Positions 8,274 to 15,487 of a stretch of DNA of 21,124 bases are shown here, piece by piece. The position numbers and the translations under genes are program-made. Where the stretch lies: the NCBI GenBank assembly GCA_041689775.1, contig JBDNFP010000341.1, positions 1 to 21,124 on the forward strand, given 5' to 3'. The DNA is from JBDNFP01 sp041689775 (GTDB lineage Bacteria; Bacteroidota; Bacteroidia; Cytophagales; Spirosomataceae). Numbering within the stretch: position 1 is the first letter of the stretch; every line of letters begins with the position of its first letter. The notes below the pieces were generated by a model, which was given only the letters and a program-made list of their open reading frames with translations, made no database searches and was not told the DNA's origin.

Positions 8274-9794
8274 ATGGACGATATATTATTATTAGCTGAC
8301 AAGGTCAGAAATACTCTAATTCTTGGCGAAAGTCATTTTAGAGAATTTAAATCTGCTTTGGATGGACGACCTGACAGCAAAAAACCAAGATTAACTAAAT
8401 CAATTTGTGCTGACATAGGAGAGGCGTTAGTTTCATTTGCCAACGCAGACGGTGGTGCTGTACTCATTGGCGTTGAAGATGATGGTATTATTACGGGTAT
8501 TCCTCATTCAGAAGAGGAAATACAAACTATGCTTAACTCTATTCATACTCATATTTACCACAACCAACAGCTTCCTTTAAGCAATGCCAATAAACTCGTT
8601 TTAGATAATAAGACAATTTTATATTTTTCAGTTAATAAAGGAACAACGATGATTTATCAACTTCCAGACGGAAGATGTGTCAGAAGAAAAGATAAGTCAA
8701 CAATGCCGGCTTCTGTTGACCAAATTCAATTTGAAAGACAAGAGATTAAATCCCGAGAGTATGATAGTCAATTTGTAGACGGTGCAACGGTAACTAATTT
8801 AGACGTAAGGCTACTTCAAGGTATAGCTGACCAATATATTAAAGGTCTGAGTGTCGAAAGATATTTGCAACAAATTGGATTAGCAGAATATGCTCAAAAT
8901 GGACTACGACTGAAACGTGCAGCTTTACTACTTTTCGCTACTGATATTGACAAATGGCATCCACGTAGTCAAGTTCGATTTCTAAAAGTAAAAGGAAATA
9001 TATTAGAGGCTGGTGAGAAGTATAATGTTATTAGTGATGACACAGTTAAAGGAAATATTTTTGAATTAGTAATCAAATCATGGGAGCATTTACGTTCATA
9101 TTTAGCTTATAAAACTGAATTTGGGACTAATTCACAATTTGAACAAAAATATATATACCCAGAAGACGCTGTAAGAGAAGCTATTTTAAATGCAATTGCA
9201 CATAGAGATTATAGTATTGCAAATGCTATTGAAATTTATATTTTCAACGACAGAATGGAAATAAAAAGCCCTGGTGCTTTAATTTCAACTTTGACAGTTA
9301 AAGATTTATATGAATTAGAAGGATCTCACGAATCAAGAAATTCTCTTATCGCAAGAGTTTTAAGAGAGAATAAATTAATGCGCGAACTTGGAGAAGGAAT
9401 GAAAAGAATTTTTAGTTTAATGCAAGAGCAAGAACTTGAAAAACCTGAATTATACTCTAATGGACTTTGGTTTCGAGTTACTTTGTCAAATAAAACTATT
9501 TTCAGCACGAAACAAGTAGAATGGCTCCAACAATTTGACAAATATAATTTGACAAAAAATCAAAAACAGATTATTTTACTTGGACTTGTTGACAAAGAAA
9601 TTACACCAAACGATATTTTCAAAGCAATGAATATTAGTAATACTGAAACCGAAAAATTCACACAAGAAGTTACTGTATTGCGAAATCAAGGTATTCTTAC
9701 TGAGATTATTACTTCACAACAAGTATATAATCTTGCGAAAAAATCAAAAAATAACAAGAAAGATATTCCAAGATATAAAGTAAAGGTACCCTAA
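8274..9794 (+). CDS. AlbA/Schlafen-type ATP-binding protein (putative regulator or defence protein)
   Basis: A cytoplasmic protein of 506 residues. Residues 19-75 carry the AlbA_2/Schlafen-like module: E-S-H-F-R-E-F-K-S-A-L, then F-A-N-A-D-G-G-A-V-L-I-G-V-E-D-D-G. Residues about 295-400 carry a GHKL-type ATPase of the HATPase_c_4 kind: A-V-R-E-A-I-L-N-A-I-A-H-R-D-Y-S (N-box Asn306), S-P-G-A-L and E-L-G-E-G-M-K-R-I. The last 80 residues look like a winged helix. Proteins of this build are annotated as RecG-like or transcriptional regulators. AlbA_2 domains also occur in phage-defence and restriction islands, so either role is possible here. Codon use is strongly AT-biased compared with the sulfatases and the ABC permease. 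The gene has its own promoter and is followed at once by an attC-like palindrome, the layout of a gene cassette. Confidence 0.82.
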   Translation: MDDILLLADKVRNTLILGESHFREFKSALDGRPDSKKPRLTKSICADIGEALVSFANADGGAVLIGVEDDGIITGIPHSEEEIQTMLNSIHTHIYHNQQLPLSNANKLVLDNKTILYFSVNKGTTMIYQLPDGRCVRRKDKSTMPASVDQIQFERQEIKSREYDSQFVDGATVTNLDVRLLQGIADQYIKGLSVERYLQQIGLAEYAQNGLRLKRAALLLFATDIDKWHPRSQVRFLKVKGNILEAGEKYNVISDDTVKGNIFELVIKSWEHLRSYLAYKTEFGTNSQFEQKYIYPEDAVREAILNAIAHRDYSIANAIEIYIFNDRMEIKSPGALISTLTVKDLYELEGSHESRNSLIARVLRENKLMRELGEGMKRIFSLMQEQELEKPELYSNGLWFRVTLSNKTIFSTKQVEWLQQFDKYNLTKNQKQIILLGLVDKEITPNDIFKAMNISNTETEKFTQEVTVLRNQGILTEIITSQQVYNLAKKSKNNKKDIPRYKVKVP

Positions 9795-9800
9795 AATACC

Positions 9801-9936
9801 ATCGCCTAACAGCACCTACCCAAAAGGCGGGGTTTCGTGCTTCGCAGATACATTTGTGCAAGCCAAAAGTTCAGTTCTCCGAATGAGGTCTTTCGGTAAA
9901 AACCCCGCCCTTCGGGTAGTCGAAAAACGTTATGAC
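9801..9936 (+). repeat. attC-like imperfect palindrome of about 130 nt
   Basis: The element starts with CGCCTAAC (GCCTAAC at 9804-9810, matching the integron inverse core RYYYAAC) and ends with ACGTTATGAC (GTTATGA at 9929-9935, a near match to GTTRRRY). Inside, CTACCCAAAAGGCGGGGTTT near the left end pairs with AAAACCCCGCCCTTCGGGTAG near the right end, giving a stem of about 20 bp with two or three mismatches. The centre contains TACATTTG (9849-9856), which fits the -7 promoter consensus. I recall very similar intergenic elements in other Bacteroidota genomes, but cannot check here. No integron integrase gene is in the window. It could instead be a large regulatory hairpin or a non-autonomous mobile element. 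Confidence 0.5.
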
Positions 9937-9970
9937 CGATGCTAAAATATCGACAATTAATAAATTAGCA

Positions 9971-10471
9971 ATGGAAGTAAGACCGAAAATAAAATTAGAA
10001 CTTACGACAGCGGATAAAACAGTTGAAGTTTTTGGTTGGCTTTTAGTTTTTACCGTTTGGGTTTTGACCATTACAAACTATTCAAACTTACCTGACACTA
10101 TCCCGATACATTACAATGGGGCAGGACAAGCGGACGGATTTGGCGGAAAAGAGACTATTTTGACTTTACCATTAATAGCCACAATTCTATTTTTTGGCAT
10201 GACACTATTGAACAAGTTTCCTCACCTATTTAATTACCCAACCAACTTAACGCAAGACAATGCTTTTAGACAATATACTATTGCGACAAGGCTGATTAGG
10301 TACCTTAAACTTATCATAGTATTTATTTTCGGACTTATTACTTTCAAGACAATTCAACATTCAAACGGAGAGTCAGACGGGCTTGGTATTTGGTTTTTAC
10401 CACTAACCATGGGGCTTATTTTTATTCCGATGACTTATTTTTTGATTAAATCATTCAAGACAAAACAATGA
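9971..10471 (+). CDS. DUF1648 membrane protein
   Basis: An inner-membrane protein of 166 residues. The DUF1648 signature is clear: N-L-P-D-T-I-P-I-H-Y-N-G-A-G-Q-A-D-G-F-G just after the first membrane span. Four hydrophobic spans are visible (V-F-G-W-L-L-V-F-T-V-W, L-P-L-I-A-T-I-L-F-F, L-K-L-I-I-V-F-I-F-G, W-F-L-P-L-T-M-G-L-I-F). The ATG at 9971 is chosen because family members usually begin M-x-x-R-P-K-I-K. An in-frame ATG at 9932 lies inside the attC-like element and adds 13 residues (9932-10471). DUF1648 domains occur in SdpI-type immunity and signalling proteins of Gram-positives. The role of short Bacteroidota members is unknown. The gene is AT-rich like its neighbours. Confidence 0.82.
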   Translation: MEVRPKIKLELTTADKTVEVFGWLLVFTVWVLTITNYSNLPDTIPIHYNGAGQADGFGGKETILTLPLIATILFFGMTLLNKFPHLFNYPTNLTQDNAFRQYTIATRLIRYLKLIIVFIFGLITFKTIQHSNGESDGLGIWFLPLTMGLIFIPMTYFLIKSFKTKQ

Positions 10472-10543
10472 GCATAAGACTAAGCACTGGCTATAAAAAA
10501 CGTTTATGGCAATTGTAACAGTAGCCAATAACATATAAAAATA

Positions 10544-11125
10544 ATGCAAGACATTTTATTTGACTTTATTTCAAAGTACGTTTCACTGACAGAAGATGAG
10601 AAGAACGCAATACTTTCGTTAGACTTATTCCGTTCTGTCAAGAAGGGAACTATTTTACTCAAAGAAGGACAGAAGTTGAATGAAGAGTTTTTTGTTCTAA
10701 AAGGGTGCATTCGGAAATATTACATCGTAGGCGGAGAAGAAAAAACTACCGAATTTTTTACAGAAATGGAAGGATTAACCCCCCATTGTGTAATAAATAA
10801 AGCTCCGTCTGAGTACTATATAAGTTGTGTTGAGGACACTATACTTACAATTGCAAACCCAGATATAGGAGTTGAAATAAATACTAAATTTCCTAAATTT
10901 GAACTAATGTGTAAAATATTGTCAGAAGAACTACTAGCTAAAAAACAAATCGACTTTGACGAGTTCAAGACTTCTTCCCCTGAACAACGATATTTGAATT
11001 TATTACAATCACGACCAGACCTTGTTCAACGTGTACCACAACACCAATTAGCGAGCTATTTAGGCATAAAGCCACAATCACTGAGTAGATTGAGAGCAAG
11101 AATTATGGAAAAAAGCAAAGAGTAG
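10544..11125 (+). CDS. Crp/Fnr family transcriptional regulator
   Basis: A cytoplasmic protein of 193 residues. Residues about 15-110 form a cyclic-nucleotide-binding-type beta roll (K-K-G-T-I-L-L-K-E-G-Q, then F-V-L-K-G-C-I-R-K-Y-Y). Residues 160-187 form a helix-turn-helix (V-P-Q-H-Q-L-A-S-Y-L-G-I-K-P-Q-S-L-S-R-L). There is no Fnr cysteine cluster and no obvious cAMP phosphate-binding Arg-Ser pair, as is usual for the many short Bacteroidota Crp-like regulators with unknown ligand. It is AT-rich and lies 72 bp behind the DUF1648 gene. It could regulate neighbouring genes, but no operator for it can be identified. Confidence 0.88.
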   Translation: MQDILFDFISKYVSLTEDEKNAILSLDLFRSVKKGTILLKEGQKLNEEFFVLKGCIRKYYIVGGEEKTTEFFTEMEGLTPHCVINKAPSEYYISCVEDTILTIANPDIGVEINTKFPKFELMCKILSEELLAKKQIDFDEFKTSSPEQRYLNLLQSRPDLVQRVPQHQLASYLGIKPQSLSRLRARIMEKSKE

Positions 11126-11171
11126 CTTCATTTCTTAACTTAGGTGAACGGTTTTACGTCTATTGCCAATC

Positions 11172-11179
11172 TAACTTTG
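11172..11179 (+). promoter_or_regulatory. Bacteroidota -7 box (TAACTTTG) deciding the start at 11210
   Basis: The octamer TAACTTTG is identical to the one before 8274. It lies 30 bp upstream of the ATG at 11210 and downstream of a possible GTG start at 11144, so it supports 11210 as the true start. A poor -33 match (GTTTTAC near 11151) is present. Confidence 0.5.
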
Positions 11180-11209
11180 CAGCATCGTTTAGCATCAAAT
11201 AAAAAAGAT

Positions 11210-11836
11210 ATGCAAAAGAAGATTTTATGGATTGGACTTGCCTTAGTGTTGGTAAGCAGCTTACAGGTGAATGCACAATACAGCAAACAAGACAGTACTT
11301 TCAAACGGTGGTTTGTTGGTAGCACTCTATTTATATTGGGTAATTTGGCCCCCACAAATCCCCCCGACTTCGCTCAACTCAATATAGGCTATCGGATTAC
11401 TGGAAGAGATGTAATCACATTAGAACCAAAGACTTGGAAATATTCTTGGCCAAATGGTATTCATCCGTTTCTAAACAAATCATACGGAAAGCCGGAAGAA
11501 GAATTTCCGGGGTATGTGCGTGAGTATGGCTTATCAGTGTCTTACCAACGATTTTTGTGGAAAGGTTTGTATACCGAGCTCAATGTAATGCCTACTTTGC
11601 AAACTTTTGTGAGTGACGAAGGAAACAAAAAAGGTAATGGTTTTCAGATTTTTAACACATACCGTGCTGGTTATCATATCAAACTTTTTAAGGACAGGTT
11701 TTTTATTCAACCATCCATTGCAATTACCCACCGGGCTTATCACACAAAAATGCCTGATGGATTTAAACAGTTAGACGATAAATGGCCTAAATTCATCTTA
11801 GGAGAACCAGGCTTTCATTTCGGATTCAATTTTTAA
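11210..11836 (+). CDS. Exported envelope protein of unknown function, outer-membrane barrel-like
   Basis: A protein of 208 residues starting M-Q-K-K-I-L-W-I-G-L-A-L-V-L-V with a signal peptide cut near V-N-A-Q (residue 22). The mature part alternates short amphipathic strands rich in Tyr, Phe and Trp (for example E-Y-G-L-S-V-S-Y-Q-R-F-L-W, then R-A-G-Y-H-I-K-L-F-K-D-R-F-F-I-Q-P-S) and ends in G-F-H-F-G-F-N-F, a terminal phenylalanine as in outer-membrane beta-barrels. I do not recognise a named family. It has its own -7 box, is AT-rich, and the lipoprotein gene follows after 30 bp, probably on the same message. Confidence 0.72.
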   Translation: MQKKILWIGLALVLVSSLQVNAQYSKQDSTFKRWFVGSTLFILGNLAPTNPPDFAQLNIGYRITGRDVITLEPKTWKYSWPNGIHPFLNKSYGKPEEEFPGYVREYGLSVSYQRFLWKGLYTELNVMPTLQTFVSDEGNKKGNGFQIFNTYRAGYHIKLFKDRFFIQPSIAITHRAYHTKMPDGFKQLDDKWPKFILGEPGFHFGFNF

Positions 11837-11866
11837 TACATATTTAATAATCAATCAATTACTACA

Positions 11867-12238
11867 ATGAAAAAGCTCGGCATTTATTCCGTTTTGTTGT
11901 TACTCACGGCATTTCTTAGTTCATGTGGCGTCGGCCACGCCCTTGTTGCCAACCTCAATCAAAACGTCACGGAGGTACACCTAAGTGGGAACAACTTCAA
12001 AGTGATTGATCAGGTAAGCGGTAGTTCGGAGGCGTCGTATATTTTGGCAATTGGAGGTATGAACCAAAGGCAATTGTACCAAAATGCGTATTCGGCGATG
12101 ATGAAGAAAGCCAACTTATTGAATGGTTCCAAAGCCATCATCAACGTAATGACAGAGGAACACGTCGGTGGTTTTGCCCCTTTCTTCGTTAGAAGAACTA
12201 TAACTGTGAGTTCCCAAGTAGTTGAATTTACTAGGTAG
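11867..12238 (+). CDS. Small lipoprotein (DUF6567-like)
   Basis: A protein of 123 residues with a lipoprotein signal (L-L-L-L-T-A-F-L-S-S-C, Cys20). The mature part, V-A-N-L-N-Q-N-V-T-E-V-H-L, then S-Y-I-L-A-I-G-G-M and S-K-A-I-I-N-V-M-T-E-E-H-V-G-G, matches my memory of the DUF6567 family, small Bacteroidota lipoproteins without known function. It probably sits in the inner leaflet of the outer membrane. Composition is nearer to the host average than the preceding four genes, so it may mark the end of the acquired block. It converges on the ABC permease gene, whose stop is 42 bp away. Confidence 0.75.
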   Translation: MKKLGIYSVLLLLTAFLSSCGVGHALVANLNQNVTEVHLSGNNFKVIDQVSGSSEASYILAIGGMNQRQLYQNAYSAMMKKANLLNGSKAIINVMTEEHVGGFAPFFVRRTITVSSQVVEFTR

Positions 12239-12280
12239 GTTCAACTACACCCTCATACCTCCTTCTCCTAAAATAAAACC

Positions 12281-14689
12281 TCACTCACTCCGCAACGACT
12301 TCACCGGATTCATGAGCGCCGTTTTGATCACCTGCATGCCAATGACCAGCGCCGATAGCAGGGCCAGCCCTACACCCGCTTGTACGAAAGGCACCCAGGT
12401 GATGGAGGTATGATAGGCATAGTCGGCCAGCCAGTCTGAAAGGAGCCAATATACCAGCGGCCACGCTAGCAGGTTGGCGATGAGGAGCATCCAGGCGTAT
12501 TCACTGAGAAATAATCCTAGGATACTGGCAATAGAGGCACCCAATACTTTGCGGATACCTACCTCTTTGGTTCGGCGCGAAACAGTCAGTGCCACCAACC
12601 CAACAACCCCCAGGAACATAATCAGAATAGAAATCCCAGTGGCCACATACGCGGCTTTTTCCAGCTGTAATTCTGTTGTATACAATTTCTCAATAGTCTG
12701 ATCGAGAAAGGCATACTCTAGGGGTGCATCGGGAAAAAGTTCGTGCCATTTTTTTTCGATGATCTTAATCTCGGAGCGCACGTTGCCCGAGTTTAACCGA
12801 AAGGAAAAGTAGCGGTAAATGGGTACTTGCTGAATATGCCTGATCAGCATGGGTTCGATGGCTTTGTGCATCGAATCGAAATGGAAATTTTTGATGATCC
12901 CTACGATTCGAAATGGCTGCGGGTTACCTTGGATCCGTACCATTTGGTCAACCGCCAACTCGGGGGTCTGGTAACCCAAGGAACGGGCAGCCGACTCATT
13001 CAACACAATAGCAGCCGTATCTTGTTGGTTTGCTCCGGCCCTAAAATACCGGCCACTTAGGACCTTAATTTGGTAGGTACTGGCAAAATTCTCATCGGTT
13101 GTTAGAGCGGCCATCGTCATGGCTTGGGTACTATCCTGCTCCGGCAAATAGACTCTGGCATTTAGTCCGGCGTTTCCGTTTGGGATTTCGTACGAGAGAC
13201 TGGCCGCACCGATGCCCGGCAAACGCGCAAACTGGTTGCGGGCATCTTCCATGCGCGTGACACCTTTTGCCGACCAGTCGCGGGGCAGCGAAGAGATGGT
13301 CAGTAGTGCGTCTTTCTCATAACCCAGGTCGGTGTCAAAGAAGAACGTGATTTGCCGGGAAACGAATACCGCCCCAATAAAAACCAACACCGCAATCGTA
13401 AACTGGGCCGTCACCAGTCCCCGTCGAAACCACCGTCCACCCGCCGCCGTACGCTCTTTGCCCTTCAAAGATTCGACCGAAGTATAGGCCGACAAATGCA
13501 GTGCGGGATAGCCGCCCGCCAGCAAGCCAACGAGCAAAACTACCCCAAACAATGCTCCGCCGTACCCACCGGGCAGGTCGAGTAGCCTAGGAATCTCCTT
13601 CCCCACGACGCTCCCGAACCCTGGGCGAAAGAGTAAATATAGTCCCAGCGAAAGCACCGTTGCTAGCAGGATCAAGACCAGAGATTCGGCCAGAAACTGC
13701 GCGGCCAACTGTTGGCGCAGTCCGCCAAGTGCCTTACGAACACCGATTTCGCGCAGCCGCGTCGAAGAATTACCCAAGGAGAGATTGACAAAATTGATAG
13801 CCGCCATTAGCAAAATAAAAACCGCCACCCAGGCCAGCGTCCCGATCATCCGACCCACCAGCCCGTTGTTGCTTTCTAGGTAGTAGTCGGTCAGCGGGGT
13901 GAGGTAGGCCGTCAGGTTTTTCTGAATGCTGGGTGGGGCGTTAGTGGCAATGAGTTGGGCGAGCGGTTTTTGCAATTCTTCGGGCGAAACGCCCGGCCGC
14001 AATTCTATGTAATTGATGATGTAGGCATATCCCCAATCGGTCATGTCGCACCCAAAATAGGACGTCGCGCCCAGCGACAAAAAGACTCCCGCTTCGTCGT
14101 TGAAATGATGCGTGATGGAGTTGGGCGATAGCGGTTTCAGGACGCCCGTAACCACAAATTTCTGCTCGCCCGACTGCGGAGTCTCCACCGTCAGCGACTG
14201 ATTCAGAACATCGGTTTTACCGAAAAGTTTGCGGGCTTTGTCCTCAGTAATGACGATATCGTTCGGCCGCGTCAGGGCCGTGCGCGGATCGCCTTGCAGC
14301 AGCTCGAAGCCGTACATCGTCAACAGGCTCGAATCGCCGATCTGTATGGATTCGCGAAAATGGTTGTTGGCGTGAGAAATCGTAGCCGTAACTCCATAAA
14401 ATGCGTAAGCATTAGCTATCAGCGTCGGGTATTGCGTTTTTAAAGCCTGGCCCATGGGGGCTAAGGTCGTAAATTCCAACCCCTGATTTTCCTGCTGCCA
14501 CTTACTCTGTATAATGTACTGCTGGTCAGCATTGCGCAACGTTTGGTTCACCCGATATTCGCCCCACACATAGCTACCAATCAGCATAGCGAAGGTAATG
14601 CCTGCCGCCAGACCGACGACGTTCAGAATCGAGTAGAACATATTCCGTAGCAGGGCGCGGTAGGCGATTTTGAGGTAGTTTTTCAGCAT
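12281..14689 (-). CDS. ABC transporter permease, MacB/FtsX type, 802 residues
   Basis: A full-length two-repeat permease. Each half has an N-terminal membrane span followed by a MacB-like periplasmic domain, then an FtsX-like bundle of three spans. Visible pieces are the start M-L-K-N-Y-L-K-I-A-Y-R-A-L-L-R-N, a first span near residues 18-40, I-R/L-R-E-I-G-V-R-K-A-L-G-G after the first FtsX span, R-T-K-E-V-G-I-R-K-V-L-G-A in the second, and the end P-V-K-S-L-R-S-E. Such proteins are numerous in Cytophagales and are presumed to export peptides or lipids or to transmit force across the envelope. They usually rely on an ATPase encoded elsewhere, and none is next to it here. It is transcribed alone, with an interspersed repeat upstream. 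Confidence 0.93.
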   Translation of the reverse strand: MLKNYLKIAYRALLRNMFYSILNVVGLAAGITFAMLIGSYVWGEYRVNQTLRNADQQYIIQSKWQQENQGLEFTTLAPMGQALKTQYPTLIANAYAFYGVTATISHANNHFRESIQIGDSSLLTMYGFELLQGDPRTALTRPNDIVITEDKARKLFGKTDVLNQSLTVETPQSGEQKFVVTGVLKPLSPNSITHHFNDEAGVFLSLGATSYFGCDMTDWGYAYIINYIELRPGVSPEELQKPLAQLIATNAPPSIQKNLTAYLTPLTDYYLESNNGLVGRMIGTLAWVAVFILLMAAINFVNLSLGNSSTRLREIGVRKALGGLRQQLAAQFLAESLVLILLATVLSLGLYLLFRPGFGSVVGKEIPRLLDLPGGYGGALFGVVLLVGLLAGGYPALHLSAYTSVESLKGKERTAAGGRWFRRGLVTAQFTIAVLVFIGAVFVSRQITFFFDTDLGYEKDALLTISSLPRDWSAKGVTRMEDARNQFARLPGIGAASLSYEIPNGNAGLNARVYLPEQDSTQAMTMAALTTDENFASTYQIKVLSGRYFRAGANQQDTAAIVLNESAARSLGYQTPELAVDQMVRIQGNPQPFRIVGIIKNFHFDSMHKAIEPMLIRHIQQVPIYRYFSFRLNSGNVRSEIKIIEKKWHELFPDAPLEYAFLDQTIEKLYTTELQLEKAAYVATGISILIMFLGVVGLVALTVSRRTKEVGIRKVLGASIASILGLFLSEYAWMLLIANLLAWPLVYWLLSDWLADYAYHTSITWVPFVQAGVGLALLSALVIGMQVIKTALMNPVKSLRSE

Positions 14690-14835
14690 AACTTTATTGG
14701 GGATGTACAGGTACCGTGTGGCTTGATGAACCGGTCGGCAAGGTAGGGTACATTCTCAACATGAGGCCGTTAAATTATCTTAAAAATGGGAGGCGCTATT
14801 CGGGGTGTTGGGTGTTTCCATCCTGGCCTGAGTCT

Positions 14836-14904
14836 CCTCAGACCCTACATATTTCCACCAGTTGCAAACTGTCGGTAGCGGAAAAATACTCGCCTAAGGA
14901 ATAC
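14836..14904 (+). repeat. Interspersed repeat, copy A
   Basis: The 27-nt core at 14855-14881 reads CCACCAGTTGCAAACT, then GTCGGTAGCGG. It contains a small hairpin (CAGTT, loop GCA, AACTG). It is preceded by CCTCAGACCCTAC (14836-14848) and followed by CGCCTAAGGAATAC (14891-14904). All three modules recur around 19476-19584 and the core again at 21034. It lies between two divergently placed but non-overlapping minus-strand genes in a 250-bp gap that otherwise shows nothing. Confidence 0.8.
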
Positions 14905-14942
14905 TCTTCACCTAGGTACTTTGCTGAAAACGTATGTTTGGC

Positions 14943-15410
14943 TTATTGGTCCACTTCAAAAGTAACAGTCACGTTTCCCGAACCAAGTGCCGATGTTAGG
15001 CCTGCCACATCATCTATTGCCCCTAATTTTGTGTAGCTATACGAAGTTGTAAAGGTTTTATAAAATAGCACCAACGTTTTGGAGCCGTACAACATCAAGT
15101 CGCCATTTTTTATCGTTCCCGGATTGGCAGAAGCGGTCGGAAGACTGGTAGGTAGGTCATAGTATTTTTCGTTGCCGTTCAGCTCAGTCATATTGATGGT
15201 CACAGGCAACATTTCCTTGAATGCTTTTGCCGAATTATTGTCCAAAAGCGTGGCGGTAAAGGTCTGCGAATTTACCGTGATTTTGATTTTTCCGTTTGTC
15301 ATAGTGCTATCATTTTCGGTATTAAGGTGCTCATCTTTTTTATTGCAAGATGATGCACTGCCTATAAACACTGTCATAAATAGCAAAATCATCAAAGACG
15401 AATGTTTCAT
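14943..15410 (-). CDS. Cyclophilin-like fold lipoprotein
   Basis: A protein of 155 residues. The ATG at 15410 gives a lipoprotein signal peptide (L-L-F-M-T-V-F-I-G-S-A-S-S-C, Cys22). A start ten codons upstream (15440) would spoil it. The mature domain, I-K-I-T-V-N-S-Q-T-F-T-A-T-L, then L-N-G-N-E-K-Y-Y-D-L-P and G-D-L-M-L-Y-G-S-K-T-L-V-L-F-Y-K, is the bacterial cyclophilin-like family (formerly grouped with DUF369). These share the fold of cyclophilin but the isomerase activity is doubtful. Many members are cytoplasmic, while this one is exported and lipid-anchored. It is the last gene of the minus-strand stress/redox cluster, 77 bp after the aldo/keto reductase. Confidence 0.82.
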   Translation of the reverse strand: MKHSSLMILLFMTVFIGSASSCNKKDEHLNTENDSTMTNGKIKITVNSQTFTATLLDNNSAKAFKEMLPVTINMTELNGNEKYYDLPTSLPTASANPGTIKNGDLMLYGSKTLVLFYKTFTTSYSYTKLGAIDDVAGLTSALGSGNVTVTFEVDQ

Positions 15411-15487
15411 AACCCTGGTGTTATAGTAAATGCTCTTCAAAGAATAACCCTATCCTATCAAAGGGAATGACCTCAATTTATTGTGCT

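Noticed and set aside
11144..11209. GTG start 22 codons upstream of the envelope protein gene
   Set aside because: The extension is not protein-like, would hide the signal peptide, and a -7 box lies inside it. The ATG at 11210 fits better.
12239..12280. Terminator between the converging lipoprotein and permease genes
   Set aside because: I searched for a hairpin on both strands and found none of useful length.
14716..15036. Plus-strand open frame of 106 codons over the repeat and the end of the cyclophilin-like gene
   Set aside because: It runs through the interspersed repeat and antisense to a recognisable lipoprotein gene. No start signal or domain.
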